From the NCBI RefSeq assembly GCF_014748335.1, contig NZ_JAAVIY010000004.1:62001-126000 (forward strand): 64,000 nucleotides of DNA, in the 5' to 3' direction. The notes under the pieces were generated by a model, which did not search any database, was not told the origin of the DNA, and saw only the letters and a list, made by a program, of their open reading frames with translations. Shown in pieces: positions 1 to 7,591 of the stretch (its first letter is position 1; every line of letters starts with the position of its first letter). A program made the position numbers and the translations under genes. The stretch comes from Flavobacterium selenitireducens (GTDB lineage: Bacteria > Bacteroidota > Bacteroidia > Flavobacteriales > Flavobacteriaceae).

Positions 1-96
1 CCCGCGCAGCTCGGTGTATTTTTGCCCGATCGGCAATTTTACCTTAAGCCATTTCGGCTTGCCCTGAGGCGGCGCAGATTCTAGAACGGTATTCAT
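1..96 (-). CDS. lipA: Lipoyl synthase, N-terminal fragment cut by the window edge
   Basis: The 32 codons visible read from an ATG at 96 down to the window edge. The peptide ends in KVKLPIGQKYTELRG, which matches the N-terminus of flavobacterial LipA just before the first cysteine cluster. LipA is a radical-SAM enzyme that inserts two sulfurs into octanoyl groups on the E2 and H subunits of 2-oxoacid dehydrogenases and the glycine cleavage system. The iron-sulfur cysteines lie outside the window, so the call rests on this N-terminal similarity alone. A TAAATTTG box lies just upstream on the minus strand. Confidence 0.8.
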   Translation of the reverse strand, partial: MNTVLESAPPQGKPKWLKVKLPIGQKYTELRG

Positions 97-115
97 GTCG
101 TCGGTTTTAGAATGG

Positions 116-151
116 CAAATTTAAGCAGAAAGTTTGTTAATTAAGTGCAAA
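116..151 (-). promoter_or_regulatory. Predicted promoter of lipA
   Basis: On the minus strand a -33-like TTTG (148-151) and a -7 box TAAATTTG (116-123) are separated by 24 bases, close to the Bacteroidota pattern TTTG-N17-23-TAnnTTTG. The -7 box ends 19 bases before the lipA ATG. Confidence 0.55.
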
Positions 152-190
152 CTCAAAATGCGGTCGTGGTTATGAAATAAAGTGTTGGAA

Positions 191-320
191 TTTTGGGCGT
201 TGCCGCTCCCCGAAAACTTGTCGAAAGGTCAAGAATCGTCGTCGCGGCCGGGCTGTCCGCTTCAATCTTTTGCTTCGCAGGCTGCGCAAAAGGATTTTCG
301 CTATCATCCCTAACGCGGGC
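191..320 (+). repeat. Short hairpin repeat, copy S1 (possible Flavo-1-like RNA)
   Basis: The copy starts at GGGCGTTGCC and contains the shared left end CGGGCTGTCCGCT. A hairpin at 265-295 pairs ATCTTTTGC with GCGCAAAAGGAT. It ends in a degenerate right end, CGCTATCATCCCTAACGC. Two other short copies lie at 11991-12110 and 43200-43292. The 97-538 stretch holds this copy and two GC-rich hairpin repeats but no credible gene. Confidence 0.6.
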
Positions 321-381
321 ATCCCGGCACGAAGCGTGGTAGTTGGAGGAAACTACTTTTAGCGTGGAGCGCGATGCGTTT

Positions 382-408
382 GGCGGCTCCGCTGCGCTGC
401 GCCGCTGC
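382..408 (+). repeat. GC-rich hairpin repeat, copy A
   Basis: GGCGGCTCCGCTGCGCTGCG followed by CCGCTGC. The same word, in either orientation, recurs at 471-497, 12213-12239, 12342-12368, 12456-12480, 12567-12591 and 46560-46583. The copy is preceded by GATGCGTTT, as in the other full-length copies. Confidence 0.7.
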
Positions 409-470
409 TTTAACCCATCAAGGAAGTTGACGCAAATTAATGTCAATAAATGTTGAGGAGTTGGGCGTTT

Positions 471-497
471 GGCGGCTCCGCTGCGCTGCGCCGCTGC
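471..497 (+). repeat. GC-rich hairpin repeat, copy B
   Basis: Identical to copy A over the 27-base core and preceded by TTGGGCGTTT. It lies about 40 bases beyond the 3' end of the MFS transporter gene on the opposite strand. Confidence 0.7.
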
Positions 498-538
498 TTT
501 TAACCATTAGCCAGTTAACGGCTCAACAAAACAACGCC

Positions 539-1783
539 CTACTCCGTGAACTCCAGATCCCGTCCGTGCGTCTCGGGAATCGTAATCGTCGAATAGATCG
601 CCAATGCGAAAACGACGATCCCGACGATGAGAGCCGAAAAAACGACATCAGTCCTGGCCTTGAAGAAATCAAATCCTAGCAACATCACCGGCAAAAGTCC
701 GCGGACCATGTTAGGAACGGTCGTCGTAGCGGTACTGCGAACGTTGGTGCCGAATTGTTCGGCCGCGACCGTGACGAACATCGCCCAATAACCGGTACCC
801 AAGCCGAGCCAGGCGCAAAAAAAGTAGTAATGCGCTTCGGATTTTGAACCTCCAAACAGCATAATGCAAATTCCGACAGCCGTAAAAAGCATCATATATA
901 GGATGGCTTTCTTGCGCGAATGCAATGCATGTGAAATGAATCCGCTGGCGAAATCTCCCACCGAGATTCCGATATACGTCCACATGATGGCTTTGCCGGG
1001 ATTGATGCTGTCGATGCCGAAATAAGGGGCAAATTGGTTGCCCATCGTGGCCAAAATACCGACGCAGAACCAAGTCGGTAATCCGATTGCGATACATTTG
1101 AGGTATTTAATGAGTCGTCTTGTATTGGTGAAGAACGACAGGAAATTCCCTTTGGCTATGTGTTCTTTGTGCTCGATCTGCTGGAACATGCCGCTTTCAA
1201 GTACGCCGATTCTCAGGAACAGCAACATCAATCCCAAACCGCCTCCGATAAAATACGCCGTGGTCCAGTTGCCGGCCATTTCAACGGTGAGCTGTGCGAC
1301 GACCGCGCCTAGCAAGCCAAATCCGGCAACCATTGAGGTTCCGATCGCCCGCAGTTCTTTAGGCAAGCTTTCCGAGACCAACGTAATGCCCGCACCGAGT
1401 TCGCCCGCAAGCCCGATGCCGGCAATGAAACGCAGGCCGGCGTAAAGCCCCACGACGTTCGATGTTTGCAGATACGGAAGAAAGCCACATGCAATGTTGG
1501 CGAGCGAGTACACGAGAATCGATCCGAACAATACCGAAAGCCGACCTTTCTTATCGCCTAGGACGCCCCACAGAATGCCGCCCAAGAGCAATCCTGTCAT
1601 TTGGAAATTGAGGATGAGTGTTCCCGCCTTGTCGATGTCCACGTCGAGCGCCTCGAGGCTCGGAATGCGAACGATGCCAAAGAGAAGTAGGTCGTAAATA
1701 TCGACGAAATAGCCCAAAGCGGCTACGATGACGGGAAAACTGAACAGGTATTTCAGCTTTTCGGATAGGGTAAAGGTTTGCAT
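539..1783 (-). CDS. MFS transporter
   Basis: A 414-residue inner-membrane protein with about 12 hydrophobic segments. The segment-1 motif DIYDLLLFG (residues 29-36) and the loop 2-3 motif GDKKGR (76-81) are typical of the major facilitator superfamily, nearest in look to the sugar/organic acid and SV2-like branches. It should be a proton-coupled permease; the substrate cannot be read from sequence. The start is the ATG at 1783. It stands alone: lipA lies downstream on the same strand about 440 bases away across repeats, and an AT-rich array lies upstream. Confidence 0.85.
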   Translation of the reverse strand: MQTFTLSEKLKYLFSFPVIVAALGYFVDIYDLLLFGIVRIPSLEALDVDIDKAGTLILNFQMTGLLLGGILWGVLGDKKGRLSVLFGSILVYSLANIACGFLPYLQTSNVVGLYAGLRFIAGIGLAGELGAGITLVSESLPKELRAIGTSMVAGFGLLGAVVAQLTVEMAGNWTTAYFIGGGLGLMLLFLRIGVLESGMFQQIEHKEHIAKGNFLSFFTNTRRLIKYLKCIAIGLPTWFCVGILATMGNQFAPYFGIDSINPGKAIMWTYIGISVGDFASGFISHALHSRKKAILYMMLFTAVGICIMLFGGSKSEAHYYFFCAWLGLGTGYWAMFVTVAAEQFGTNVRSTATTTVPNMVRGLLPVMLLGFDFFKARTDVVFSALIVGIVVFALAIYSTITIPETHGRDLEFTE

Positions 1784-1927
1784 GTCTGTTGGTTGGTTGG
1801 ACGAAGTTAATCAGATAATTAAATAATTCGCCAATTCGATTATGGAATCTGACGAAACGCCACATTTGTTTATTTTAATAACTATTCTCCATCCTTCAGA
1901 TCCAAATGTCCATCTTAAAGACCTTCA

Positions 1928-2231
1928 TCCAATCACCTAATTGTCTATTCACCTAGTCGTCTAATCATCTAATTACCCAATTACCTAATTCCCCAATCAT
2001 CTAATCCCCAATTATCTAATTCCCCAATCATCTAATTACCCAATTATCTAATTCCCCAATCATCTAATCCCCAATTATCTAATTCCCCAATTATCCAATT
2101 ATCTAATCATCCAATTACCCGATTATCCAATCATCTAATTGCCCAATCATCTAATTCCCCAATTATCCAATTATTCAATTCCCCAATTATCTAATTATCT
2201 AATTGCCCAATCATCTAATTACCCAATTAAT
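1928..2231. repeat. AT-rich short-word tandem array
   Basis: About 300 bases built from variants of an 8-10 base word such as AATTATCTA, AATTCCCCA, AATCATCTA and AATTACCCA. It fills the gap between the MFS gene and the YjdM-like gene, and ends two bases before that gene's -7 box. Nothing else is seen in this gap. A sister array with TTCAAATTATCCAATC-type units lies at 52086-52376. Confidence 0.85.
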
Positions 2232-2232
2232 C

Positions 2233-2240
2233 TACCTTTG
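2233..2240 (+). promoter_or_regulatory. Predicted -7 box of the YjdM-like gene
   Basis: TACCTTTG fits TAnnTTTG and ends 14 bases before the ATG at 2255. No clear -33 TTTG is visible because the repeat array occupies that position. Confidence 0.5.
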
Positions 2241-2254
2241 CCAAAAATCAAAAA

Positions 2255-2464
2255 ATGGAAGTAAAAGACAGCAACGGCAACATTCTCAACGACGGAGATT
2301 CCGTGACCGTGATAAAAGACCTTAAGGTCAAAGGTTCAAGCGACGTGATCAAACGCGGTACTAAGGTAAGCAATATCCGCCTGACCGACGATCCCGCCGA
2401 AATCGATTGCCGCGTCAACAAGACCGCGATGGTGCTGCGCACGGAGTTCGTGAAGAAAGTATAA
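2255..2464 (+). CDS. YjdM/PhnA-family protein, C-terminal domain only
   Basis: A 69-residue protein that matches the C-terminal beta-rich domain of E. coli YjdM (PhnA): VKDSNGNILNDGDSVTVIKD near the start, then KGSS, GTKV.NIRL, IDC and EFVKK at the end. The N-terminal zinc ribbon of the E. coli protein is absent, and the ATG sits at the domain boundary. Short PhnA-domain proteins of this size are, as far as I recall, common in Bacteroidota. The family was once linked to alkylphosphonate use, but its role is not firmly known. It is monocistronic between a repeat array and a convergent tonB terminator. Confidence 0.85.
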   Translation: MEVKDSNGNILNDGDSVTVIKDLKVKGSSDVIKRGTKVSNIRLTDDPAEIDCRVNKTAMVLRTEFVKKV

Positions 2465-2515
2465 GGCTTTTTGAAATCCGAGATTAAATGATAAACTGCC
2501 AAATTCAGTACATAT

Positions 2516-2541
2516 AGAAAAAGCAGGCTTTTGGCCTGCTT
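2516..2541 (-). terminator. Rho-independent terminator of the TonB gene
   Basis: Stem AGCAGGC (2522-2528) / GCCTGCT (2534-2540) with a 5-base loop. On the minus strand it is followed by five T residues, so it ends the convergent tonB transcript. Confidence 0.75.
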
Positions 2542-2565
2542 CGTCATTAAATCTCGTTTTGTGTT

Positions 2566-3375
2566 TTATTGTTGCGGCTGGATTACGATGGGCAGCGTAA
2601 AGATCGTGCGGACGGCTTTGTCGTTTCGGATGCCCGGCTCCCATTTTTTGTTTATCGATTTGAGGACGCGGACGGCCTCTTTTTCGAGATCGGCTCCTGG
2701 TCGGTTGAGCACTTTTATGTCCGTCATGCTGCCGTCCTTCTCGATCACGAAAGACATGATGATTTTGATCCGGCTATCGTCAAACATCTCCGGTTTTTCG
2801 AAATCACGCGCGATTTTTTTGTAAAATGCGTCCATTCCTCCCGGGAACATCGGTTGTTTCTGCAGCGTCGTCGGGATAGCCGGAGTGTTGTCTGCAACTC
2901 CTGACGCCCCTGTGCCTGTCGCTGTAGTTCCTTCCGAAGCTCCGTTTGAACTTCCCGGACCAGGTTCCTGGGCAGCCGTGTTCGGCGCGGAGACGGGACC
3001 AGGATCAGGTGTCGCTTGAGCCGCCGAAACCACCTGCGGATCGACCCAGCTCGCAGCCGGAATTTCCGTAACAGTATTTTCAATGGTTTTTGGTTTCATT
3101 GGAGCCGGCGGCGTAATCGGCTCATCGAGAGTTACGCGAACAGGTGTCAAAGGTTCGGCGATCGGGTAGGAGATGACGTGTTCGGATTTACTCCCGAACG
3201 AACTCAACAAGGTGATGGTTCCTCCGCTTGCGCCTACGAACAGCAATGCATACAACATCGCCAAAAACGTAGTCTTCGGATTCTCGAGTCGAAGTTGGTA
3301 AGCGCCGTAGGCTTTGTTCCTTCCTTCGAAGACCAAATCCAGCCAGCGTTTTTCAAAAATACTTGTTTTAGACAT
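2566..3375 (-). CDS. TonB-family energy transducer
   Basis: A 269-residue protein. A cytoplasmic N-terminus is followed by one membrane segment (about 37-58), a Pro/Glu/Thr-rich periplasmic linker, a Gly/Ser/Thr spacer and a C-terminal TonB domain beginning near MFPGGMDAFYKKIARDF, where FPGG is typical of Bacteroidota TonB. It would couple ExbBD proton-motive energy to outer-membrane TonB-dependent receptors. The start is taken as the ATG at 3375; a TTG two codons upstream is also in frame. No ExbB/D or receptor gene is adjacent, so its partner is unknown. Confidence 0.9.
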   Translation of the reverse strand: MSKTSIFEKRWLDLVFEGRNKAYGAYQLRLENPKTTFLAMLYALLFVGASGGTITLLSSFGSKSEHVISYPIAEPLTPVRVTLDEPITPPAPMKPKTIENTVTEIPAASWVDPQVVSAAQATPDPGPVSAPNTAAQEPGPGSSNGASEGTTATGTGASGVADNTPAIPTTLQKQPMFPGGMDAFYKKIARDFEKPEMFDDSRIKIIMSFVIEKDGSMTDIKVLNRPGADLEKEAVRVLKSINKKWEPGIRNDKAVRTIFTLPIVIQPQQ

Positions 3376-3722
3376 AATCAAAAGATTTAATTGGTTAGGT
3401 AATTATGCTGCATTTTTGAGTTGGTTTGAGTGATTACTTGTATAACTGTTAAAGGCTAGTGAAAATTGTATTTTGTTGTGATATTTTGTCTGATACTTTC
3501 CACTTGTTTTTTACTTAGCCACCCGAGACGCAATCCGGCCTTGGAATTACGTGCGCATTTGTGTAAGCCCGGATGTTGCAGTTCGTCGACAAAACGCATC
3601 GATGAACTAAACCTCGATTGTATTTCAACGTTTTTTAAAGCTAGTTACGGGGAAAATTATATCGAAAAGTGAGGCAGTCAGTAATTTAGCCCTCGAAATG
3701 AAAAGGTAATTTTTTGAGGAAT
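3376..3722. other. Intergenic stretch without recognised content
   Basis: About 350 bases between divergent genes. No family-like reading frame, clear hairpin or repeat was seen. Promoters for tonB and for the plus-strand TPR-like gene are expected here, but no clear TAnnTTTG box was found. Confidence 0.5.
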
Positions 3723-4385
3723 ATGAAACATTGTGCCCACATATTTTTAGTTTTGTCGTTAACCCTATCCGTAGGGTGTTTCGCACAGGGCGGAAACCAT
3801 GCTCCAGTAAAGATGGGAATCACGCAATTGGTGTCCGAGGTCATGCCCGACAACGGATCGGTAATTATAGCCTACCGTGTCGAAGAGCGCATCAACATGA
3901 ACTTTGGCGGCAGGATCACAACTTACACCGTACCCAATTTGAACATGGTCAGCACGAACGACCTGGGTCCGAACAATTCCCGCAAAATAACGCCAATTTA
4001 CGGCAAAGCTAAAGTTCAGGCCATGACGTTGGTTGAGGCAAAGCTAAGTGCTGCTTCAGTTGCCGTTCCGATTGCCTCGGCTGCGATCAGGATTGGTGCG
4101 GTCAAGCCCAAGTCGGCGGTCACTTCGGTTAAGATCGATCTCATCGACACTTACGAACGCACGCTTGAGAAAGGGTTTAAATCGGTCGACATGTTAAAGC
4201 GTGTAGCCAATGCCCGTTATTTCGAAGGGAACATGGTTTCGGCCGTGAAATGGTACGGCCAGCTATTAGTCGCCGATAAGAATCCCGGCGCTGATTTCTA
4301 CTATCGCTACGCCTTGGCGCTCAAAGCGGTCGGACAGGTACAAAAAGGAAATGAATTCATGAAAATTTACGAATCCAAAACGTAA
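3723..4385 (+). CDS. Secreted protein with a TPR-like C-terminus
   Basis: A 220-residue protein with an N-terminal signal peptide ending near CFAQGG; the cysteine might make it a lipoprotein, but the lipobox is weak. The last 70 residues (FKSVDMLKRVANARYFEGN, then KWYGQLLVADKNPGADFYYR) strongly recall the N-terminal TPR region of the flavobacterial OmpA-family proteins that accompany PorP/SprF T9SS-linked proteins. No OmpA domain or WD40-like region follows. The first half is unrecognised. The start is the ATG at 3723; a TTG three codons earlier is less likely. A terminator follows directly. Confidence 0.7.
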   Translation: MKHCAHIFLVLSLTLSVGCFAQGGNHAPVKMGITQLVSEVMPDNGSVIIAYRVEERINMNFGGRITTYTVPNLNMVSTNDLGPNNSRKITPIYGKAKVQAMTLVEAKLSAASVAVPIASAAIRIGAVKPKSAVTSVKIDLIDTYERTLEKGFKSVDMLKRVANARYFEGNMVSAVKWYGQLLVADKNPGADFYYRYALALKAVGQVQKGNEFMKIYESKT

Positions 4386-4403
4386 TAAGCCCAAAAACGA
4401 AAG

Positions 4404-4433
4404 AAGCCGGACCAACTATCCGGCTTTTTTTAT
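4404..4433. terminator. Bidirectional terminator
   Basis: Stem AGCCGGA (4405-4411) / TCCGGCT (4419-4425) followed by seven T residues on the plus strand. It separates the plus-strand TPR-like gene from the convergent sigma factor, whose stop codon lies inside the T run. Confidence 0.8.
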
Positions 4434-4978
4434 TTCCGCTTGTTTTCGATTATTTCGGCAAGTAATTTCTTGGCCCTAAGCAACTTTACTTTGATGTTGG
4501 ACAGCGGCTCTCCTAAAGTGTCCGCAATCTCCTGATAAGATAATTCCTGGAAATACCGCAACTGAATGACCTCCTGGTAGTGTGGCTTGAGCTGTTTGAT
4601 GCAATGCAGCAGGCTCGAGAGATTTTGTTCCGTGATGAGTTTGTCTTCAGGCGAAGGAGCCGGATCGGCAACATCGTAAGCCAGCCCGTCGTTTTCATCG
4701 TTTATGTCGAGAAACAACGCTCGCTTGCGTTTCCGGATCTGGTCGATGTGGACGTTTTTCGCGATCGCGATAAGCCACGTATTGAATTGAAATTCCGGGT
4801 TATAAGCTACAATTTTGTCAAATGCCTTGGAAAACGTCTCAATCGTGATATCTTCGGCATCCGTTTCGTTTTCGGTGCGCTTGAGCATGAAGGCAAACAC
4901 CTCGTTCCAGTAGCGATCGAGCAAAAACGTAAAGGCCGATTGGTCTCCGCGTATCGCTTTCTCTATGTAACGGCTCAC
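4430..4978 (-). CDS. ECF-type RNA polymerase sigma-70 factor
   Basis: A 182-residue sigma factor with region 2 in the first half (FAFMLKRTENETDAEDITIE, then FNTWLIAIAKNVHIDQIRKR) and region 4 in the second (HYQEVIQLRYFQELSYQEIA). The start is placed at a GTG at 4978 because the upstream glycosyltransferase stop overlaps it as GTGA and family members begin at this point (VSRYIEKAIRGDQ). An in-frame upstream extension would overlap the glycosyltransferase. No anti-sigma gene is adjacent; the translationally coupled glycosyltransferase suggests an envelope role. Confidence 0.9.
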   Translation of the reverse strand: MSRYIEKAIRGDQSAFTFLLDRYWNEVFAFMLKRTENETDAEDITIETFSKAFDKIVAYNPEFQFNTWLIAIAKNVHIDQIRKRKRALFLDINDENDGLAYDVADPAPSPEDKLITEQNLSSLLHCIKQLKPHYQEVIQLRYFQELSYQEIADTLGEPLSNIKVKLLRAKKLLAEIIENKRK

Positions 4979-6078
4979 TTCCAATGCACGGGTTTTGAAA
5001 AGATATTGGTAATAAAGATATTCATTTGTACGATCACCAGCACGATTTCCATTATCGGAAAAAAGTAAATCGTGTCTTTTTCCTTGAGTTTCCCGGCGGC
5101 AAGTCCGAGCGTGATCCAAGTAAACAAGTAGCGGAATCCGATGATCGCCGCCACGTAGATCCACATGAACTGAAACGCCAAAAGGACGATCGGAAGTATA
5201 AAGAAAAGTACTTGCACGACAAAAAACAGCCCGAGCTGCAACTGATCGAATAATTTGTAATGGGCGGCGGTCGAAACATGTCGCCGCTTTTGGGTAAACC
5301 ATTCCTTGAACGATTTTTTTGGCTCGGAATACGTGAAGCTTTCCGGCGTGCGGCAAATCGTCGTATTTTTTCCAGTGGCGGCCTGGTTGATGAACAAGTC
5401 ATCGTCTCCCGAACGTACTTTCATATGTTCGATAAAACCGTTCACTTTAAAGAATTCCTCTTTTTTATACGCCAGATTGCGCCCTACGCCCATATACGGA
5501 TTTCCGATTTTTGCCCATGAAAAATATTGGACGGCCGTCATCAACGTCTCAAAGCGCACCAGCTTATTGAGGAAGCCCGGCAATTTTTCATAAGCGCCAT
5601 ATCCCAAAACGATCGTTTTCTCCTGCGTGAAGCGCGAGGTCATTTCCCGTATCCAGTCTTTCGAGGCCGGCCTGCAATCGGCGTCGGTAAACAAAAGGTA
5701 TTCTTTGCGGGCGGCCTTGATTCCCAGCGTGAGTGCGTATTTTTTGTTTCCCCAAAATGCTTCGTTGTTTTCGACTTTGACCAATCGTACATTCGGATAT
5801 TGTCGTTCAAATTCCTCAAACAGCTCAAGCGTGCCGTCGCTCGAAGCATCGTCTATGAGCACGAGTTCGAAATCCGGATAATCCTGTTCGGCCAGTATCG
5901 GAACGAACTTGCGCACATTCTCTTCTTCATTTTTGGCACAAACGATTACCGACACCGGGATGCGTTTGGGCGTGCTCTTTTGTGGTTTTGAGAACGCAAA
6001 TTTTCCAAAAACCAGGACGTAATACAGGAATTGGATAAAAACTACCGAAGCGAATACACAAAAAGTAATGAGCAACAT
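4975..6078 (-). CDS. Family 2 glycosyltransferase, membrane-bound
   Basis: A 367-residue protein. An N-terminal membrane segment (about 3-27) is followed by a GT-A catalytic domain starting at PVSVIVCAKNEEENVRKF. Visible motifs are DDASSDGT (76-83), the metal-binding DADC (132-135), GDDD (224-227) and KRRH (264-267). Two or three hydrophobic segments close the protein. It should transfer an activated sugar on the cytoplasmic face of the membrane to an unknown acceptor. It is followed by the sigma factor with a 4-base overlap, so the two form an operon. A TATCTTTG box lies upstream on the minus strand. Confidence 0.88.
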   Translation of the reverse strand: MLLITFCVFASVVFIQFLYYVLVFGKFAFSKPQKSTPKRIPVSVIVCAKNEEENVRKFVPILAEQDYPDFELVLIDDASSDGTLELFEEFERQYPNVRLVKVENNEAFWGNKKYALTLGIKAARKEYLLFTDADCRPASKDWIREMTSRFTQEKTIVLGYGAYEKLPGFLNKLVRFETLMTAVQYFSWAKIGNPYMGVGRNLAYKKEEFFKVNGFIEHMKVRSGDDDLFINQAATGKNTTICRTPESFTYSEPKKSFKEWFTQKRRHVSTAAHYKLFDQLQLGLFFVVQVLFFILPIVLLAFQFMWIYVAAIIGFRYLFTWITLGLAAGKLKEKDTIYFFPIMEIVLVIVQMNIFITNIFSKPVHWK

Positions 6079-6098
6079 AGGCGGGTGTTTTGACGCGG

Positions 6099-6106
6099 CA
6101 AAGATA
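6099..6106 (-). promoter_or_regulatory. Predicted -7 box of the glycosyltransferase-sigma operon
   Basis: TATCTTTG on the minus strand, ending 20 bases before the ATG at 6078. No good -33 TTTG is seen. Confidence 0.5.
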
Positions 6107-6156
6107 TGATTTGGTTATGTAATCGACGATTTGTTTGGCTGTTTATTTGAAGCTGT

Positions 6157-6290
6157 TCCCGCTGTCCGCTCAATTCCTCGCCCGAATGCCAAATTTTTAT
6201 GGTCGCCCCGCGAGCTTCCTGCAGTCGCTGCGGTTCTCCCTAAAAATAAGGCGTACGCGGCTGCGGGATTTCCGCTTCCATCGGGGCTAG
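6157..6290 (+). repeat. Long hairpin repeat, copy L1
   Basis: Left end CCCGCTGTCCGCT (6158-6170), central block GCTTCCTGCAGTCGC, right end TCCGCTTCCATCGGGGCTA. It lies in the 500-base gap between two minus-strand genes and reads antisense to both. The rest of the gap (6291-6577) holds nothing I can identify. Confidence 0.7.
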
Positions 6291-6577
6291 GCGATCTCCA
6301 ATTCCCGAACTCCCGATCCGTGTCAATTTCTCCATGACAAGGGACGTTGTAATAAGTTAGGAACGTGTTTGGCTTATTTCCCGCCGTCAAACCAAAACAC
6401 ATTGCTCGTCAGGCCCGCGGAAATAAATAAGGGTCATTGGCGCTTAAATCGCAACAAACCGGCGCTGTACATGCACTTTTTATGAATCCGGCGTCAGGCT
6501 AAGCAGGCGGTCGCAAACTGAAACGCGTCACTGGCTGAGGTCGGGACACATCCAAACGCAGTGAACCAATCGGAACA

Positions 6578-7591
6578 TCATACTACATTGACTTCTGCCT
6601 CGATCTCGATCCCGAATTTTTCAAAGACGGCATCCTGGACCATTTTTGCCAATTCGAGTATCTGGGCGCCGGTTGCATTTCCGTAATTCACCAGGACAAG
6701 CGCCTGATTTTTGTGCACTCCCGCGTCCCCAAACCGCTTGCCTTTGAAACCGGCCTGCTCGATAAGCCAGCCCGCGGGCACTTTCACCTGGGTTTCAGAT
6801 ACGACATAATGCGGTATTTCAGGGTAATTTGCTTTCGCCTTTTCATAAGTTTCAATCGGGACGATAGGATTTTTAAAAAAACTGCCGCTGTTGCCAAGTT
6901 CCTTGGGATCCGGTAATTTGCTCTGCCGAATCGCGATCACGGCATCGCTTACCTCTCTCAAGCCCGGATTTACTATGTTTTTTGACGCCAACTGTTTGAT
7001 GATGTCGCCGTAACCGGTGTTGATTTTATGATCGCGTCTCGTAAGTCTGAACACGACCGAAGTGATGATGTAGTTGTTCTTTTCGGCATTTTTGAATACA
7101 CTTTCGCGGTATCCGAATTCACATTCATCCTTCGTGAAGGTTCGCATTTGCTGGGTTTCTATGTGCATCGCATCGCAGCTCACGAAGGTGTCCTTGATCT
7201 CTGCCCCATAAGCCCCTATGTTTTGGATAGGTGTAGTTCCTACGTTTCCCGGAATCAGCGACATGTTTTCGAGCCCGCCAAAATCCTGTGAAATCGTCCA
7301 CAACACGAATTCGTGCCAGGATTCTCCTGCCTGTGACTCCACAAGGACGTAATCGTCATCCTGCCTCAGCACTTGTTTTCCCTTAAAATCAACGTGGATC
7401 ACCAAGGCATCGATGTCTTTGGTAAGCAGCATATTACTTCCGCCACCAAGAATAAATTTATTCTCGAGCCGGTGCTGTTCCAAAACCTCCCTCAACTCAT
7501 CGAGAGAATGGACGGCCACGAATTGCCTGGCTTTGGCGTCTATGCCAAAAGTATTGTAGTTTTTAAGCGAAAAATCCGAAATAAGCTGCAT
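6578..7591 (-). CDS. murB: UDP-N-acetylenolpyruvoylglucosamine reductase
   Basis: A 337-residue type I MurB, the usual length for the E. coli-like form. It reduces UDP-GlcNAc-enolpyruvate to UDP-MurNAc with NADPH and FAD in cytoplasmic peptidoglycan synthesis. Visible features are NYNTFGIDAKA at the start, the FAD loop GGGSNML (49-55), GYRES with the substrate arginine near 162, GNSGSFFKNP (233-242) with the proton-donor serine near 237, and a C-terminal glutamate in EIEAEVNVV. The ATG shares one base with the stop of the upstream DUF2461 gene, so expression is probably coupled. Confidence 0.96.
   Translation of the reverse strand: MQLISDFSLKNYNTFGIDAKARQFVAVHSLDELREVLEQHRLENKFILGGGSNMLLTKDIDALVIHVDFKGKQVLRQDDDYVLVESQAGESWHEFVLWTISQDFGGLENMSLIPGNVGTTPIQNIGAYGAEIKDTFVSCDAMHIETQQMRTFTKDECEFGYRESVFKNAEKNNYIITSVVFRLTRRDHKINTGYGDIIKQLASKNIVNPGLREVSDAVIAIRQSKLPDPKELGNSGSFFKNPIVPIETYEKAKANYPEIPHYVVSETQVKVPAGWLIEQAGFKGKRFGDAGVHKNQALVLVNYGNATGAQILELAKMVQDAVFEKFGIEIEAEVNVV

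Noticed and set aside
153..679. Two short frames near the window start
   Set aside because: They cover repeats S1, A and B and show no protein-like features.
3466..3672. A 68-codon frame upstream of the TPR-like gene
   Set aside because: Hydrophobic start by chance, no promoter or family similarity, and the remaining residues look like translated noncoding DNA.
4979..5356. Long N-terminal extension of the sigma factor, or a frameshift between it and the glycosyltransferase
   Set aside because: The GTG at 4978 overlaps the glycosyltransferase stop and matches the family start, and both proteins are complete.
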